A stretch of DNA of 64,000 nt from positions 1,128,468-1,192,467 of the forward strand of contig NW_004797422.1 of the NCBI RefSeq assembly GCF_000002075.1. The letters run 5' to 3'. Shown piece after piece: positions 10,707 through 23,400 of this stretch. A program made the position numbers and the translations under genes. Each line of letters starts with the position of its first letter. Within the stretch, counting starts at the first letter, position 1. The notes beneath the pieces are model-generated. The model searched no databases. It had not been told where the DNA came from and worked only from the letters and a program-made list of their open reading frames with translations. This DNA is from Aplysia californica (taxonomy: Eukaryota > Mollusca > Gastropoda > Aplysiida > Aplysiidae).

Positions 10707-11382
10707 CTATTAGAAAGGAGGTGGCAAAGTGGTGACAGAGACAGTAGAGTGTAGAACAGACATAAACACATCATTAAGACAGGGAACGTTTTGGAATTTG
10801 TGTTTGGCCATCATATTCAGCCATTAAATAATTAAAAAGAAAAGTATAAAGATAAAGTTTAAAGCAGATTACATGTACTAGCATATCAAGACATGATTTA
10901 ATTATTTTATGTCACGTCTTAGTACTATTTGCAACTTTTTTCTTTCTTTGTATATATATAGACAGTCTAATGGTTTTCATATTTGAAAACGGGCAAGTTG
11001 ACTTTTCTACTGGGCTAGTAGATATTTGTGTTAGTGCTGGACTGGGCATGTGGGAAAAAAAATGTTCACTCCTGGTTAGTATCACCAATATTGATATTAT
11101 AGCATAAAATGTGCATTTATAATGGAAGACAAGCAATCAGTGTTTATGGTAGCCTATGGACTTTCTTTTAGGAGAATGTGATAAGAGTCCTAGTTTCCCA
11201 GCACCAAGGAAGTAAACAGGAAAGATGTAAATATCTAGCAAGAGTGATGAGGACCACGTCACCCAGAAATGAGAATTGGAGTGCGAGAGGGCCCAACAAG
11301 ATTTTTTTCCAAAGTATAGTATGTGTTTGTTTTCATTTGTATTATTGTCTGTTTTATGACCATTTGCTATTTACCTAACCAG
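10707..11382. other. Region upstream of the first recognised PTPDC1 coding exon
   Basis: AT-rich DNA without a recognised gene or promoter element. The acceptor AG at 11381-11382 means that at least one further 5' exon exists upstream; I cannot place it. The purine-rich stretch at about 11195-11300 is a weak candidate. Confidence 0.35.
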
Positions 11383-11406
11383 AAAACAAGTGAAAAGGAG
11401 AGGAAG

Positions 11407-11488
11407 ATGAATCCAGACCCTGATGAGCACGTCTACCCTGGTCACGAGGACTTGCAATGGGGAGGGGGAATCAAAGAAAAAAACAGAG
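11407..11488 (+). CDS. PTPDC1: PTPDC1 coding exon 1
   Basis: Acceptor ends at 11382, ATG at 11407, donor GTAAGT at 11489. Encodes MNPDPDEHVYPGHEDLQ and on to NR plus one base. This N-terminus is not conserved with human, so the start is chosen only as the first ATG in the exon. Confidence 0.7.
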
Positions 11489-14400
11489 GTAAGTTAACTT
11501 GTTTTGAAATGTTTTTATGTTTTTCTTGCATGTGACTTTGACCTGCATAACCATCATAAGACATGCATACTGCCACATACTTATTCCCATCAACAGACCT
11601 CATTGCAAGTGGATGGAACACCAAAACCAAATCTGAAAGGCAGAGAAGAGAGATTGATATGACTGATTAGCTGTCTTTGGACTCAACTTATTATCCACTT
11701 ATCAAGGGATTATTTCTAACCTATGAAATATAATTGATCTACGTTTGTTCATTCATTTATTTTTTCTTATATTGGTTCAAATTGACCACACTGTCACTAT
11801 TATTCTGTTTGTGTTGTGACAATTTACACCAGTCAGTACCGCATGCAAAGGATGAGGAGAATGTATTTTGAGAAGTAGGGATATTGATTAAACGCTTATG
11901 TCTGTAGGTCCTGTACTTAAGAAAGAAAACATGTATAAGTCTGTTGAAAGTATGTCACCTCTTGATCCTCTGGAAAATATAGAAGCACCGTATTTTCACT
12001 GAAATAAAGTAAAGAAAATTTCTAGGTTTTTAAAAATCTTTGTAATCTTTGACAAAGAAAAAGTGTTTGATCAAGCCCTAGAAGTAAATAAACTGATGAC
12101 CCTTCATGGAAATGCATCATCTTAAAAAAATGGTAATGTAATTATTTCATATTGTGGCGGAAGGAATGGTAATCCCACTTGGGTATGGGGATGATAGTTT
12201 TCCAATATATTTTTATTACTCTCAAAAGATGGCTGACTCAAACCACTAAACAGGAGGATAGAGGTTGCCACAAATAGATCTTACAGTTTTATCTATTATT
12301 TAACTTGCTTTTTCCATTTACTTAATTGTCTTAATGTCGGCTGTCATTTCGCAATACTGAATGTTTTCTGTTGATTGCTGTTAAGGGTTTTAACTTCGAG
12401 ATCAAATGAGAGAAGGCAATGTTATTTTCTAGAAGAAACATGAACATGAATAATGAAGAGTTCTGAGCAAAGAGTTTAAGTCGAAGAATAGCTGAGAAGA
12501 AGGGGCTTTATGTCACAGGATCAATCATAGGTGAAAATATGCGAATGTCAGATTGTAATAATATTATTCTGGTAAGCAAGCAAAATGCCCTAGCTATTAG
12601 TTCCTAGTGAGCATTACATGCCAACCAGAATGGAATGTGACATTTGTTCAATCGTAAAACAGGACCAATCACTCAACCAAACCCCTACTTATCCGACCCT
12701 CTTCCACCCATTGTCCCTTTTCTTTTTTTTTCATTTTCATTTTCCCCTAAATTTGTCTTTCAAATTACACAATTATTACACATGATTATGACCATGCATT
12801 CAAACAGGTGATCTTATGTGGAGGTAGTGATCAAAGTATGTTAGCTGTTTGCATCTTTTGTGCTACGTCAACCCCAACAGAGCTAGAAACTTTCCAAATC
12901 AGTGTTCATGGGCGAGAAAGAGTAAATGAGGGAGGGGTGATGTGGTAGGGAAGAAGGAAGAAAGTGGATTGCTTCTTTTTTATTGATGTTTTTTTTTTCT
13001 TTCTTCCTTTTTTTTTGGAAGGGGGGGGGGAGGGGAAATGTCATGCCTGGGTTGTCTTTTCTCTCTAAGGGGGCATCATAAAAAAAAAATTAGCTAGCAG
13101 TTGTTATATAAGTTAAAATATCAAGTGAGACGTCTTGAACAATGCTTGGAAATTCAGGTAACATAGTCTGGAGTTGAGGCTACAGAATCCCTGTTTGCTT
13201 ACAAATTTTAAAAATGTTTTACCTTAAAGGTAAAATATATTATTTACCAAAGGCCCAACCTGGGAAGCTAGCAGCTGGCCTAAGCCATAATTGGAGCCGT
13301 CACTGCATAAACTTTGGGGAAAATTTGTATATCCCAGAATGTGTCTATTGTCTGGCTTTGAGAAAAGATCTGGAAAGATGTAGTCTTAAAACCGTTAAAT
13401 GGATTTCTTGCAGTGAAAAATATATTATTAAGTCAAATGAAAATGTATGAGGGGACCACAGCAGTGCCTGGACGTTTGTACTCATAGCACAAACTTATAA
13501 GGCTCTGAAAGTACGAAGGCACACAACCTACATTTCTCTTTGTGATTGAAGTGGTTTTTACATCTGTCTCATTCTTTCATGAACACCAGTGGTACACCTT
13601 TGAAACATTTGTGGAGCATATGTATGCAAAGGAACAATGGTTAAGAATGTCTTCTTTACAGCTTTTTCTTTTTTGACCAACAGGTATTACCTCCTATGGT
13701 TGCTTAGGTTACTCAGAACCTGATGCAGGTGATTAAGAAAATCATAATAGAACCACCAGGTGTCTAGTTTCACAAAACTGAACTTAACTAAAATTCACCG
13801 CTTGAACTTATTTTCATTCAAAGTTAAGGTTTGGGCAGCCCTTTCATTTCAGTTTTACAAAAGTCTGTGAGATATTGAGAACTTTTTTGTTTAAGGTTTA
13901 CTTTAGATTTCTGTTGTTCACCCAATGAAATCTTTTTCAGTGTACAGGTCAGTTTTCTTTTCTTTTTCCAGGTAGTGTCATACAAATTGTTTGAGTTTAC
14001 CTACTGCATTCCTTTTGCATGAGTGTGCATCAATTGTTGATGGCCTCTGTCTTACCTTTGGATAAAAATGTTCACTGTAACGAACAAATCGTCATAATTT
14101 TAAAATAGTTCTTGCATTTTCATCACTGATTTTACCCTTCTTAAGTGTGATATTTGTTCGTTTACCTCTGAAGTATGCAGAAGGTTTCCTCTTTGTTTGT
14201 TAATTGCTAAGGTAAGGGGACAGACAGAAGATAATGCCATTAAGTCATTAAGAGAAAAAAAGTTCTGTATTGATCGATTTGTTTAAAAAGTTGGGTCACT
14301 GTTGGGTCATTATTAGAAGATGAACTTCTCCATGGTGATAGAATGTTCCATTAGAATATTCAAGTTTCTGTTTGGAATGTGCATGCTTTTCTTGTGAGAA

Positions 14401-17400
14401 TCACTTTTTCTTTTCATCACTACACAAATTTCAGTTCCATCAAAGTGTTTTATCTCCCCCCCCCCATTTTGTTTTTTTACCATAATGTAGATCATTCACA
14501 GTATTATTGTTATATTTGAAACTATTTTCTTGTTAGGTGTGCAGTTTTGAAATGTTGTGTATGACTGAGAAAACTTGTTGGAAGCTGAACATTGTCAGAA
14601 GTGACTTTATTTGCCTCTTTTATCTGATTCATCTTTCTCACTTGACTTGCATACAGTTGAAACATTCTGTAAAAAGTCATAGTTCATCAAAGGGCATGGG
14701 GGTCCAAAGAATAATTCTTTGGAATGTACTTAATATACAGCTTTAAAAATTTCCTTTGATGAGTCTGCATGAGAAGTGAAATGAACATTTGCTGTTGTTC
14801 TGCTATTTTCTTTCAGCCATTATATTTAAGTGCACAGAGCTCCCCAGAGAAGCAGTAAAATTCCTTTGGTATGTTACAGTAGGGAGCTCACTTGAAAAAC
14901 ATTGTCAGTCTAGGGGAGTAAACAGTTTCACAGCTATATCTGAAATTTGAATGTCAGTGGATCATCGTTTACTGTGCCATCTCAGTGATGGCAAGAAGAT
15001 CACAACGCACAAAAAGATAAAGAGCAATGTATCAAATGTGCCTTTTATCCTAACAAAAAGTAATGTGTGCATCTGTTGTTTTGTCTGTTTAAAGATTTTT
15101 TTATACAGTCAACCTGCTCTAATGGCCACCTCTTTGAGACAATGACCGGTATAAACGGCCACTTCTCATTTCCACCATTGCATATTTTTTTTTACATTAT
15201 CATGACATTGTGTAAGACTTCCACCTGTCTAAGACAACAACTTTTCTCCTCAACAATGGGTGTCCATCTTAGACAATTTCGACTGTATTTTTAATGTATT
15301 TTTCAGAGAAGAAGCCATCTTCCAGGTATTGGGCTATCAGTGAGCAAGCCCGGAAAATGATACCAGGAGAGAGCCAGTGTAAGATGTTCTGTGGGGGAAA
15401 GGCCTGCAAGTATTGCACTGCTGAGCTCTGGACTCCTGAGCAACAGGCAGTGAAAGGGCTCTATTCTGAATGGTAAGCCTTAGGGAATATTTCCACTACA
15501 TCAATATATGATGCAATTGCGTTTCCATGTGACCTTTTTAGACAAACATAAGATTTGACCCAGTTTGTGACCTACACAGTTTATGACGGGTACTGTCGAT
15601 GTATTCAACGACCCATTATACTGGCCAATGTTAACCAGGAACCAGTGAGAGAAGCTTAAAGTTACAACAGAATGTATTTTTAGTTGCTTTAGATATTGAG
15701 TACAGAGAAGAATGTGTAATTACATGCAGTGATCATGTCTGATTTCTTTGTCTCCATGCACATATAGCAGACATTGCAATGTGTACATTGTTCTTAATAA
15801 TGTTGGTAGGTAGTTGTCGCAATGATTTTATTGTTTTTCAAACTGTTGACCAAACCGGGGGGAGAGGGGGGGGAAGTCATTCGACTTTTACATCAGGTGT
15901 TCTAAAGTATGTGTACTGTCAGGAATAATTTTTTTACAGACTTTTCTTTTAACTCCTCTAGTAGAATAAATACTCAGAAGTAATGTGAAGGGTAGCAGAG
16001 AAAGTTATTACCCTTCACCATTCAAATGTAGACTGTAGTGAAAAGTCTTAACTCATTCGCTACGTATTATTTTCGGCTTGTGGACGAATTTTTTTCGGGA
16101 GGGCGAATTGAGATGGTGACTAGTGCGCAGTTCACAGGTCTTTGGGGCCATAAATTCAAATAAATATCAACATATTATATACCAACATTTTCAGTATGGT
16201 TTGTAGAATACATCTGTATTGTTTATTTGTGTATTTTTCAACTTTGGTTCCTGTAAGAGACGATTATGCAACACAACTGTGATTGGCTGCGGATAAAATT
16301 TGAATATAAAAAATTAATAGTCTCAGGTGAAACTCAAAAAATATGTTTGCACCTAGTCAAATGATACATCAAAATAACCATAACTGTATATAGAACAGGA
16401 AAATATTGAAAAATGTGCAGTTATTTACATACATTCCATCATATTTGTACATTTTGATCATAACATTCGATATTGAAAAAAAAATTTTTTTTTAAAGAAT
16501 TTTGAAAAAAAGATCATAAACAGAAAAAAACCCACTGGTATCTTATATGGAATTATTCAGAATTGCATTTAGAATAAACCTATACATATCTTGAGTGGTA
16601 CATTTTGAGTAATTTCACCAAAAAGTAGTGATTTGGGGGAAAAAAAGACATTTCGACTCTTTAGATCTGGGCCTAGGTCTAGCACTCAAAAATATTGATT
16701 TCTCAATTACAGTGCACTGGCAATTTGAGTCCAATAGTATCAATATCTTAAGTGAGCAAAATACTGATACATTTTGTTGTGTAAAAGTACTAAGACTGGT
16801 GTCTGGGCTATGATTTGGGCTTTGCGATAAAACAATGTCGCATAAACTTCGAAATCGTGTTTCAAAACTGAATCAAAACTTTCGATTTTCGGTGGAAATG
16901 CTTGACCCGGAAGTCAACATTATATTATGACCTTTATTTTATCATAGATATGTGGATTGGAATAGAAACCAAGCTAAAATTGAACGTTGGTTCTCAAGCC
17001 GCAGGGGTCGGCTTAGCGTACTGACGGCACTTTAGCCGCGCGCCCCCCACGGCTCAGCGTAGCGAATGAGGTAATGATGTGTTATGTAATGCTATTGTAT
17101 TTTTCTCTGACTTTTCTAATTTGGCAACCATTTTCAATCTTTTTCTTATTAGCTGTTATTCTGTGTTCAGTTTATAACTTTTTCTACCTTAGCATTTTTA
17201 CCTTCTGTCTCCACAACGAGGATTGATTTTGTTCAGAGAAAAAATTCTTTGGGTGTTAGTTGTGCATTATCTTACTTGAACAGAATGAAGTATTGTTTTA
17301 GAATCTAGATGAATCAATCACAAGAACTTATTCTCAGACATGAAAAAGTACCACATTTCCAAAAATGTCTGAAAGTTCAGAATACTTTGTATTTTTTCTT

Positions 17401-20400
17401 TTAAAAAAATGTATTTTGTCAGTAGCCTTCTTCTTTCATACAATCTTGTTTGTTTTATAAATGTTATCTGGGTGTCCCTCCAAATTTTACGGTCATGCCA
17501 GCGTAGCTTCCATTTCTGTATCATCTTTTCCCTCTCTATAGGGTGACAGACAACATCTTAGCTATGGCCCGACCTTCCAACCTCAACATTGACAAGTACA
17601 AGATGATTGAACAGTTTAAAGAGTAAGTTAGCTCTTATGAAGCCATTCGTCAAAAGGAATTTTCTGTTTTGAAGAAGATTCTTGCTCAAATTAATATTTT
17701 CTCTCTTTGCTGTACTTTAACCATTTTTAAAAAATGTTTCAGCTTTATAAAGGCATCATTTACATTATTTTAAGGTTTACGTTAAAATTATGCTCAAATT
17801 GAAATTTATGTTTCCTGCACTTTGGAAAACATTGTAATTACTGAAGTCGTACATGATTCATTGCCTAATACAGTCCGTGCCGTCTTTAAGCACGCCGGCC
17901 TTAAGCACGTTTCGGACTCAAGCACGCTAAACGGCTCTTACCAAATTTTTGCTATATAAATTACACGCCTTTAAGCACGGTAACTTCGGCTTCAAGCACG
18001 CTTCATTTACAAGCCAATCAATATTTTCATTATGACCCATCGAAGTTCGAACACAGTTTACACCGCAGCAATGGAGTGTGTCAAGAGAAACACAAAGAAC
18101 GCAAGTGATGGACACACACACTCACACGGGCGGAGAGGAAGGCAGAGAGATGCACACAGCCGTGCGTGTGGACATCGGATCTAGCCTAGGCCTGGGGCAA
18201 AGCTACACACAACCAAAAAAAAATAAAAATACAAAGAGAGTCGTTAAGACGAGAAAGGGAGGCTGGCTGCGATTTCACTTTTGAACCTCGTTATCCATTA
18301 ATCCTGATTGTGTATCACGCGCGGGGTGGGATGAAGGCGGTGGTATGAGTGGCGCAGCGGGCTGTGGTACGCACAGGCAGTGTGTTACAGTAGGCCTAGT
18401 AGGCTGTATCGAGACTGGCCGTCTAAATTAAGTTTTCATTTCCCATTCGACCACAAAATAAAAACAAACATGCGAACAAAAACTACCATGGCGGGTGTCT
18501 AAATAACAGTGCACTTTTGCGGGACCGCTGTAGGCCTACTTACAAACAAAGGGAAATAGCACGGGGAATTTTCTACATGAAAATCTCTGGATTATGTCTA
18601 CTTCGCACTTAAGCACGCTTCGGCTTTAAGCACGCTTAAACTTTCTCTCGATGACCGTGCTTAAAGCCGGCATGGACTGTATCTGTGCTGATCCAGTTTT
18701 GTAGGATTGAATATCATTTTTCTGGTTTTGATATGGTACATTTGACTTAAATCTCCTACGGTACTACCTGCGAAAAGCTTCTATTGATTAGACTAGAAAT
18801 GTATTTTGACAAAATGTTTAATCTTTGTTCTATCCTGTAGGTTATATGTTGTATTTCTTGTGGACCCTATCTGCTGAGAATATTGTGTGCAATTGAGCCA
18901 TATTATTTGAGAACAATACAGTTATACATCAACAAATGTTTTTCAATTTTCCTTTGTGTGAGAACATTCCAAAAGTGTAAACTAGGATTTCCTTTCTGGA
19001 GTTGACTGTATTTCATGTACCAACAGCTTCAAATTGAATGTTACAACCGATGTTAGCACCTCATGGAATGTACACAGCCTTCAAAAATTATAGTTTATTA
19101 TTAAAGTTTGTTTAATGAAAGTGAATCCTTGTTTTGTCGGGCCACAGGTTAGGGATTCAGACTGTTATCAATCTGCAAGAGCCTGGAGAACATGTATACT
19201 GTGGATACGGCAATGACTCAGGCGGTTTCTCTTACAGCACCCACAATCTCATGGAGGCAGGACGTATGACTCTATGTTTATCTCTTGTTTTGTTCCCCAG
19301 TTCATTACTTGCTTCTGTCTGTATCTTAACTAGGGAGATATGTTCACTAAATACATTAGTGTTTCTTTTTGCCTTTGATCAATGTGGGTGGTTGATGGGT
19401 GCTCTGGTGTGGTTCACTCAGCCTTTCCTATCAAATAACTATCTTTCCTCCTTTTTCTTTTTATGTTTCTCCCTAGAAACAGGTATAATCTTCTGCACTT
19501 ATATGACCTGTTTGTGTTGCAAGTGCTGCAAAACTCTTACTATAACTAAAGTAAAGTAAACTAAGCTTTTAATGAAATAAACTCGAAAAATTTTACCAGA
19601 GTAGGGGTTTTTTCCCCTTGTATTCTGTCAATTTTTTAAAGCAAATGTATACCTTAGTACCCTGAATCTTTAACCCCCCCCCCCCCCCCACTTTACTGTC
19701 CAGCAAAGTCCATTCCCTTTGTCACTGGTACAGGATGAAAGTATTTATTGATACTAGAGCTTGGATTTCTTTGTTGGCTTGGCTGAAGCACTCAAATATG
19801 ATACTGCACTGTGAGGAAAAAAATAAGTTGCTTTTACTGATTTTTTTGGGTAGATACATCATATGTTGTTTATTTGAATGCAAGTTCATATGTGGTGATG
19901 ATTTAAAAATGTTTCTCTCTTTTATTTCAGTATTTTTCTACAACTTTGCAATGTAAGTATTCTTTCCTAACTTTCATCGGAATTTAAAAATTTCTGTGGC
20001 AGCAGCCTTTTCTTTGCAATGGCTTCTGTTTCTGCGTAAGCATTTAAAGGGAAAGGGAAAGAGATTTTTTTTTAAAGGCTCGATCATTCCCTGTCATGGA
20101 AGGCATCAACTGTATGCTTTTGTCTTTTTTATTGCAATATCAGTGCTAAGTTAGTCCTCGAAATAAAACTGCAAAATAGTAGGGCCTGTTTCTACAATAG
20201 GAACATTTTCTCTTACTTTCTGAGAACCACATTTTTAGTATTATTTCCGAATATCAAACTTATCTGGAATATTTTTGTGCACAATATCAGAGGAAATTTG
20301 CATTCTGTGTCTCATGTTCAGTCGTGTTCTGTTATTCAATTGTGACGAACTAGCAATCATTCTCCATACAGGCAAGATTACGGGGTGGCCCCAATGTCGA

Positions 20401-23400
20401 CATTGCTGGACATAGTCAAGGTCATGCAGTTTGCTGTCTCCCAGGGCAAAGTAGCTGTTCATTGCCACGCAGGACTTGGTAAGTCTGAGTTGTGTGTGAT
20501 TTCTTTAATGCATATTATAGCTGTGCAGCATACATCAAGTATATTTGAGCTTTTGCCAAAAGGTGAGTACCTAAAATGTAGCATAGAGGGTTGATTATAA
20601 AGTTTCTAATATTTCGTTTTTACTTGAATTCTTCTATTCATGTATGTCTCCTCCTACAAAAATATATATTTTCAGACCTACAGATGGCATGCTAAGTTGT
20701 GTAACTGGTGTACATAACATCAAGTCAAATTATTTCAGACATAACTATAATGATGATACATTTTTTAGAATTTAAACAGTCAAAATTGTTTTAACAGTTT
20801 TCGTATTGCTTTAGTTTTCAAACATAAGCATGACGAGCATATAAAATGGTGAAGATCACAGGAAAAAGAAATTCTGAATGCCATTGTGTTTGCATTTGTG
20901 TCATCATAGTTATGTCCGAAAAAAAAGAAAAACTTTTGGTTTTCCTATGTTAATTTCTTTTATGAAAATTTAGGCGAACAGCAATTCAGAAGATTAAATT
21001 TGACTCACAATGCCTGTTATGAAAAGTAATTTATGGAACATAAAATTATTTTAATAGTTTTCTCATTGCTTTAATTTTCAAATATAACCATGAGGAGCAT
21101 ATATATTCACAGAAAAAAGAAATTCTGAATATCTTTCTGTTTGCATTTGTGTCATCATAGTTATATCCGAAAGAAATGAAAAACTTTCCAGTTCCATATT
21201 TTAATTAATTTTTTTGAAAATTTTGGCAAACAAAGATTCAGGAGATTCAGTTTGACTCGTAATGCATGCTAATGGTGAAAAAATGCCACATAATTCACAT
21301 TTTACTATGACTCCTCGCAAGATACCAAATAACTTTTGAACATAGCCACGATGACACATAATGGATAAATGTTTGTGGTCATTTTGGAACATATCATCAA
21401 TTTACATCAAAATTTCCACTTTTGTTGACATCTAGCTTGGTACGCATGGAGGCATCTATATCTACCACGACTTGACCATTGGAACGGCGTGTGATGTTAA
21501 TCATTACTTGGTTTAAATTTATTTAAATGGGGGGGGGGGGGGGGGGAACATTTTTCGGACATAACAGCTATTTTCGAACATAACATGTTAAGATTTGATG
21601 ACGACATAAGAAAATTTAAATGAATTCGTCTCATCCGTCGTAATTCTTCTCGACGTCTTGTATCGCACAATAATACTCTTTGAATGGATCGACAGTTGCA
21701 ATCCATGTTCCTCTACCCCTATTATTTCTCGTTTTCTGATTGGTTCTTTCGAGCATAACAAATGATGATAGAGCATGAGGCTTCGCGGGATTTCCGTTTA
21801 CTGCAAATTTACGCATGGTCAAGTTATGCTCGAAAATGAAAATCTAAAAGGTTCACAAAGAAAAAACAGCTACAGATATCATTATTCCTGATATAGCACC
21901 ACAAATAGTGTAGTCGTAGTCGTAAAAGAGTAGAAGGACGAGTTTCTCAGCAATTATTTCATTGTTGAGCTTTACGACAGAAAGAGTACGAATTTGACGC
22001 GTCACGTTTTGCATTCTAAAAATACATCAATTTCAGAACTAAAAATATTTGTAAGATTTATTCTGATGGCCCGACTGCTATTTTTCTGCTTCCATAGCTG
22101 AAACATCATATTAAGCACAACATATACAAATTTCAAAGCTGTAGCACCATTCTTATTGGAATAGGAAAGGATTTTGTAAGGTATATATATGAAGAATCCC
22201 CCACCTATTGGCAAAGGCTCATTTATCAGTTGATATAGTCCTGCAACTGACAAATACACACTGTTCTCACTCACATAATGAAGCCAAGGCCATCGCCCTC
22301 CCTGAGCCACGTGTTCGGACCAGTGAATGTGCAGCTATGAGAATATTGTCACTAGTGGCTCATTTTATAAAACAATAAAAGTTACGAACACTAAATTGAT
22401 GGCTTCAGTTAACCAAGTGTAACAGTCGTTGAGCTATGAGTACAGTTATCTGCTTGCCACCCTCCCATGTCACCTGCTGTTTTATATCTTCTTAACGTAC
22501 CAGGCCGAAGGGCTAGAACCCAGATGGTTGCTGGATCAGTTAAGAAAAATAAAGTATATCTTTTTAACGCCTTATAGCTGTTTAGTTCCCTCCACCCCCC
22601 ATCTTTTTTTGTATTGTTTATCTATTTGTTATTTTATGGGGGTATTTTTAGCATTCCTGGTCTCTTTGTTTTCTGAAATCTTGTCATGCTATCAAAGAAA
22701 TCAGAACTCAATAACTTGAAAACCCTTTGTGACTGTGGGTGCAGTTAACAGAAGACCTAGTCATGTATGTCAGTGGTGCAAGTAATACGGAACAATTTGA
22801 AAAGGTTGGTTTTTTTTGCTTTGAAGAGCCAATACTTTATAATATTGAGAACAGAATGGTGTTTTTCAAGCTAAGATACTTTTGACTGCAGGTATTTAAA
22901 TTGTGTCCTTCTTATGGTCTAATTTTTATCCTGTATCAGTCTGCTTATGGCTCCAAGGTGCAATTTCATTGCATTTGTGAATAAATACTAAGATCTGAAA
23001 TAATTTTATAGAATCTTGCCTGTGATATTGACTTTTACTTCCCAATGAAGTAGTGTCACTGTTTAGAAATTGACATCTCAAGTTTTTGGTGACTCTTAAA
23101 AAGGTATTTTCTTTCTCTTTGTTGTTGTTGTTGTTGTAAGTTTACTTTGCTAAATTATTGTAATTTGTTTGCAATGAGCAGCGCCGCGTCTGTTTTGTTT
23201 AAAGATTTTATTTTGACTCACAGGGCGAACTGGTCTTATTATTGCCTGCTATTTGATATACAACAATCGGGTGAAAGCTAGCAAGTCCATTCAGTATGTT
23301 CGCTCACGGAGGTAAGTTGTTTCAGGGTTCTTCTTTTTCACCTCTTCATCCTCCTCCTTGTCGTCGTCGTCCCCCTCACACAGACCTTACTTGGAATTTA

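Noticed and set aside
19264-19559. Open frame continuing from PTPDC1 exon 4
   Set aside because: It runs past a good GTATGA donor into a SINE-like copy, and conserved protein resumes only at 19931.
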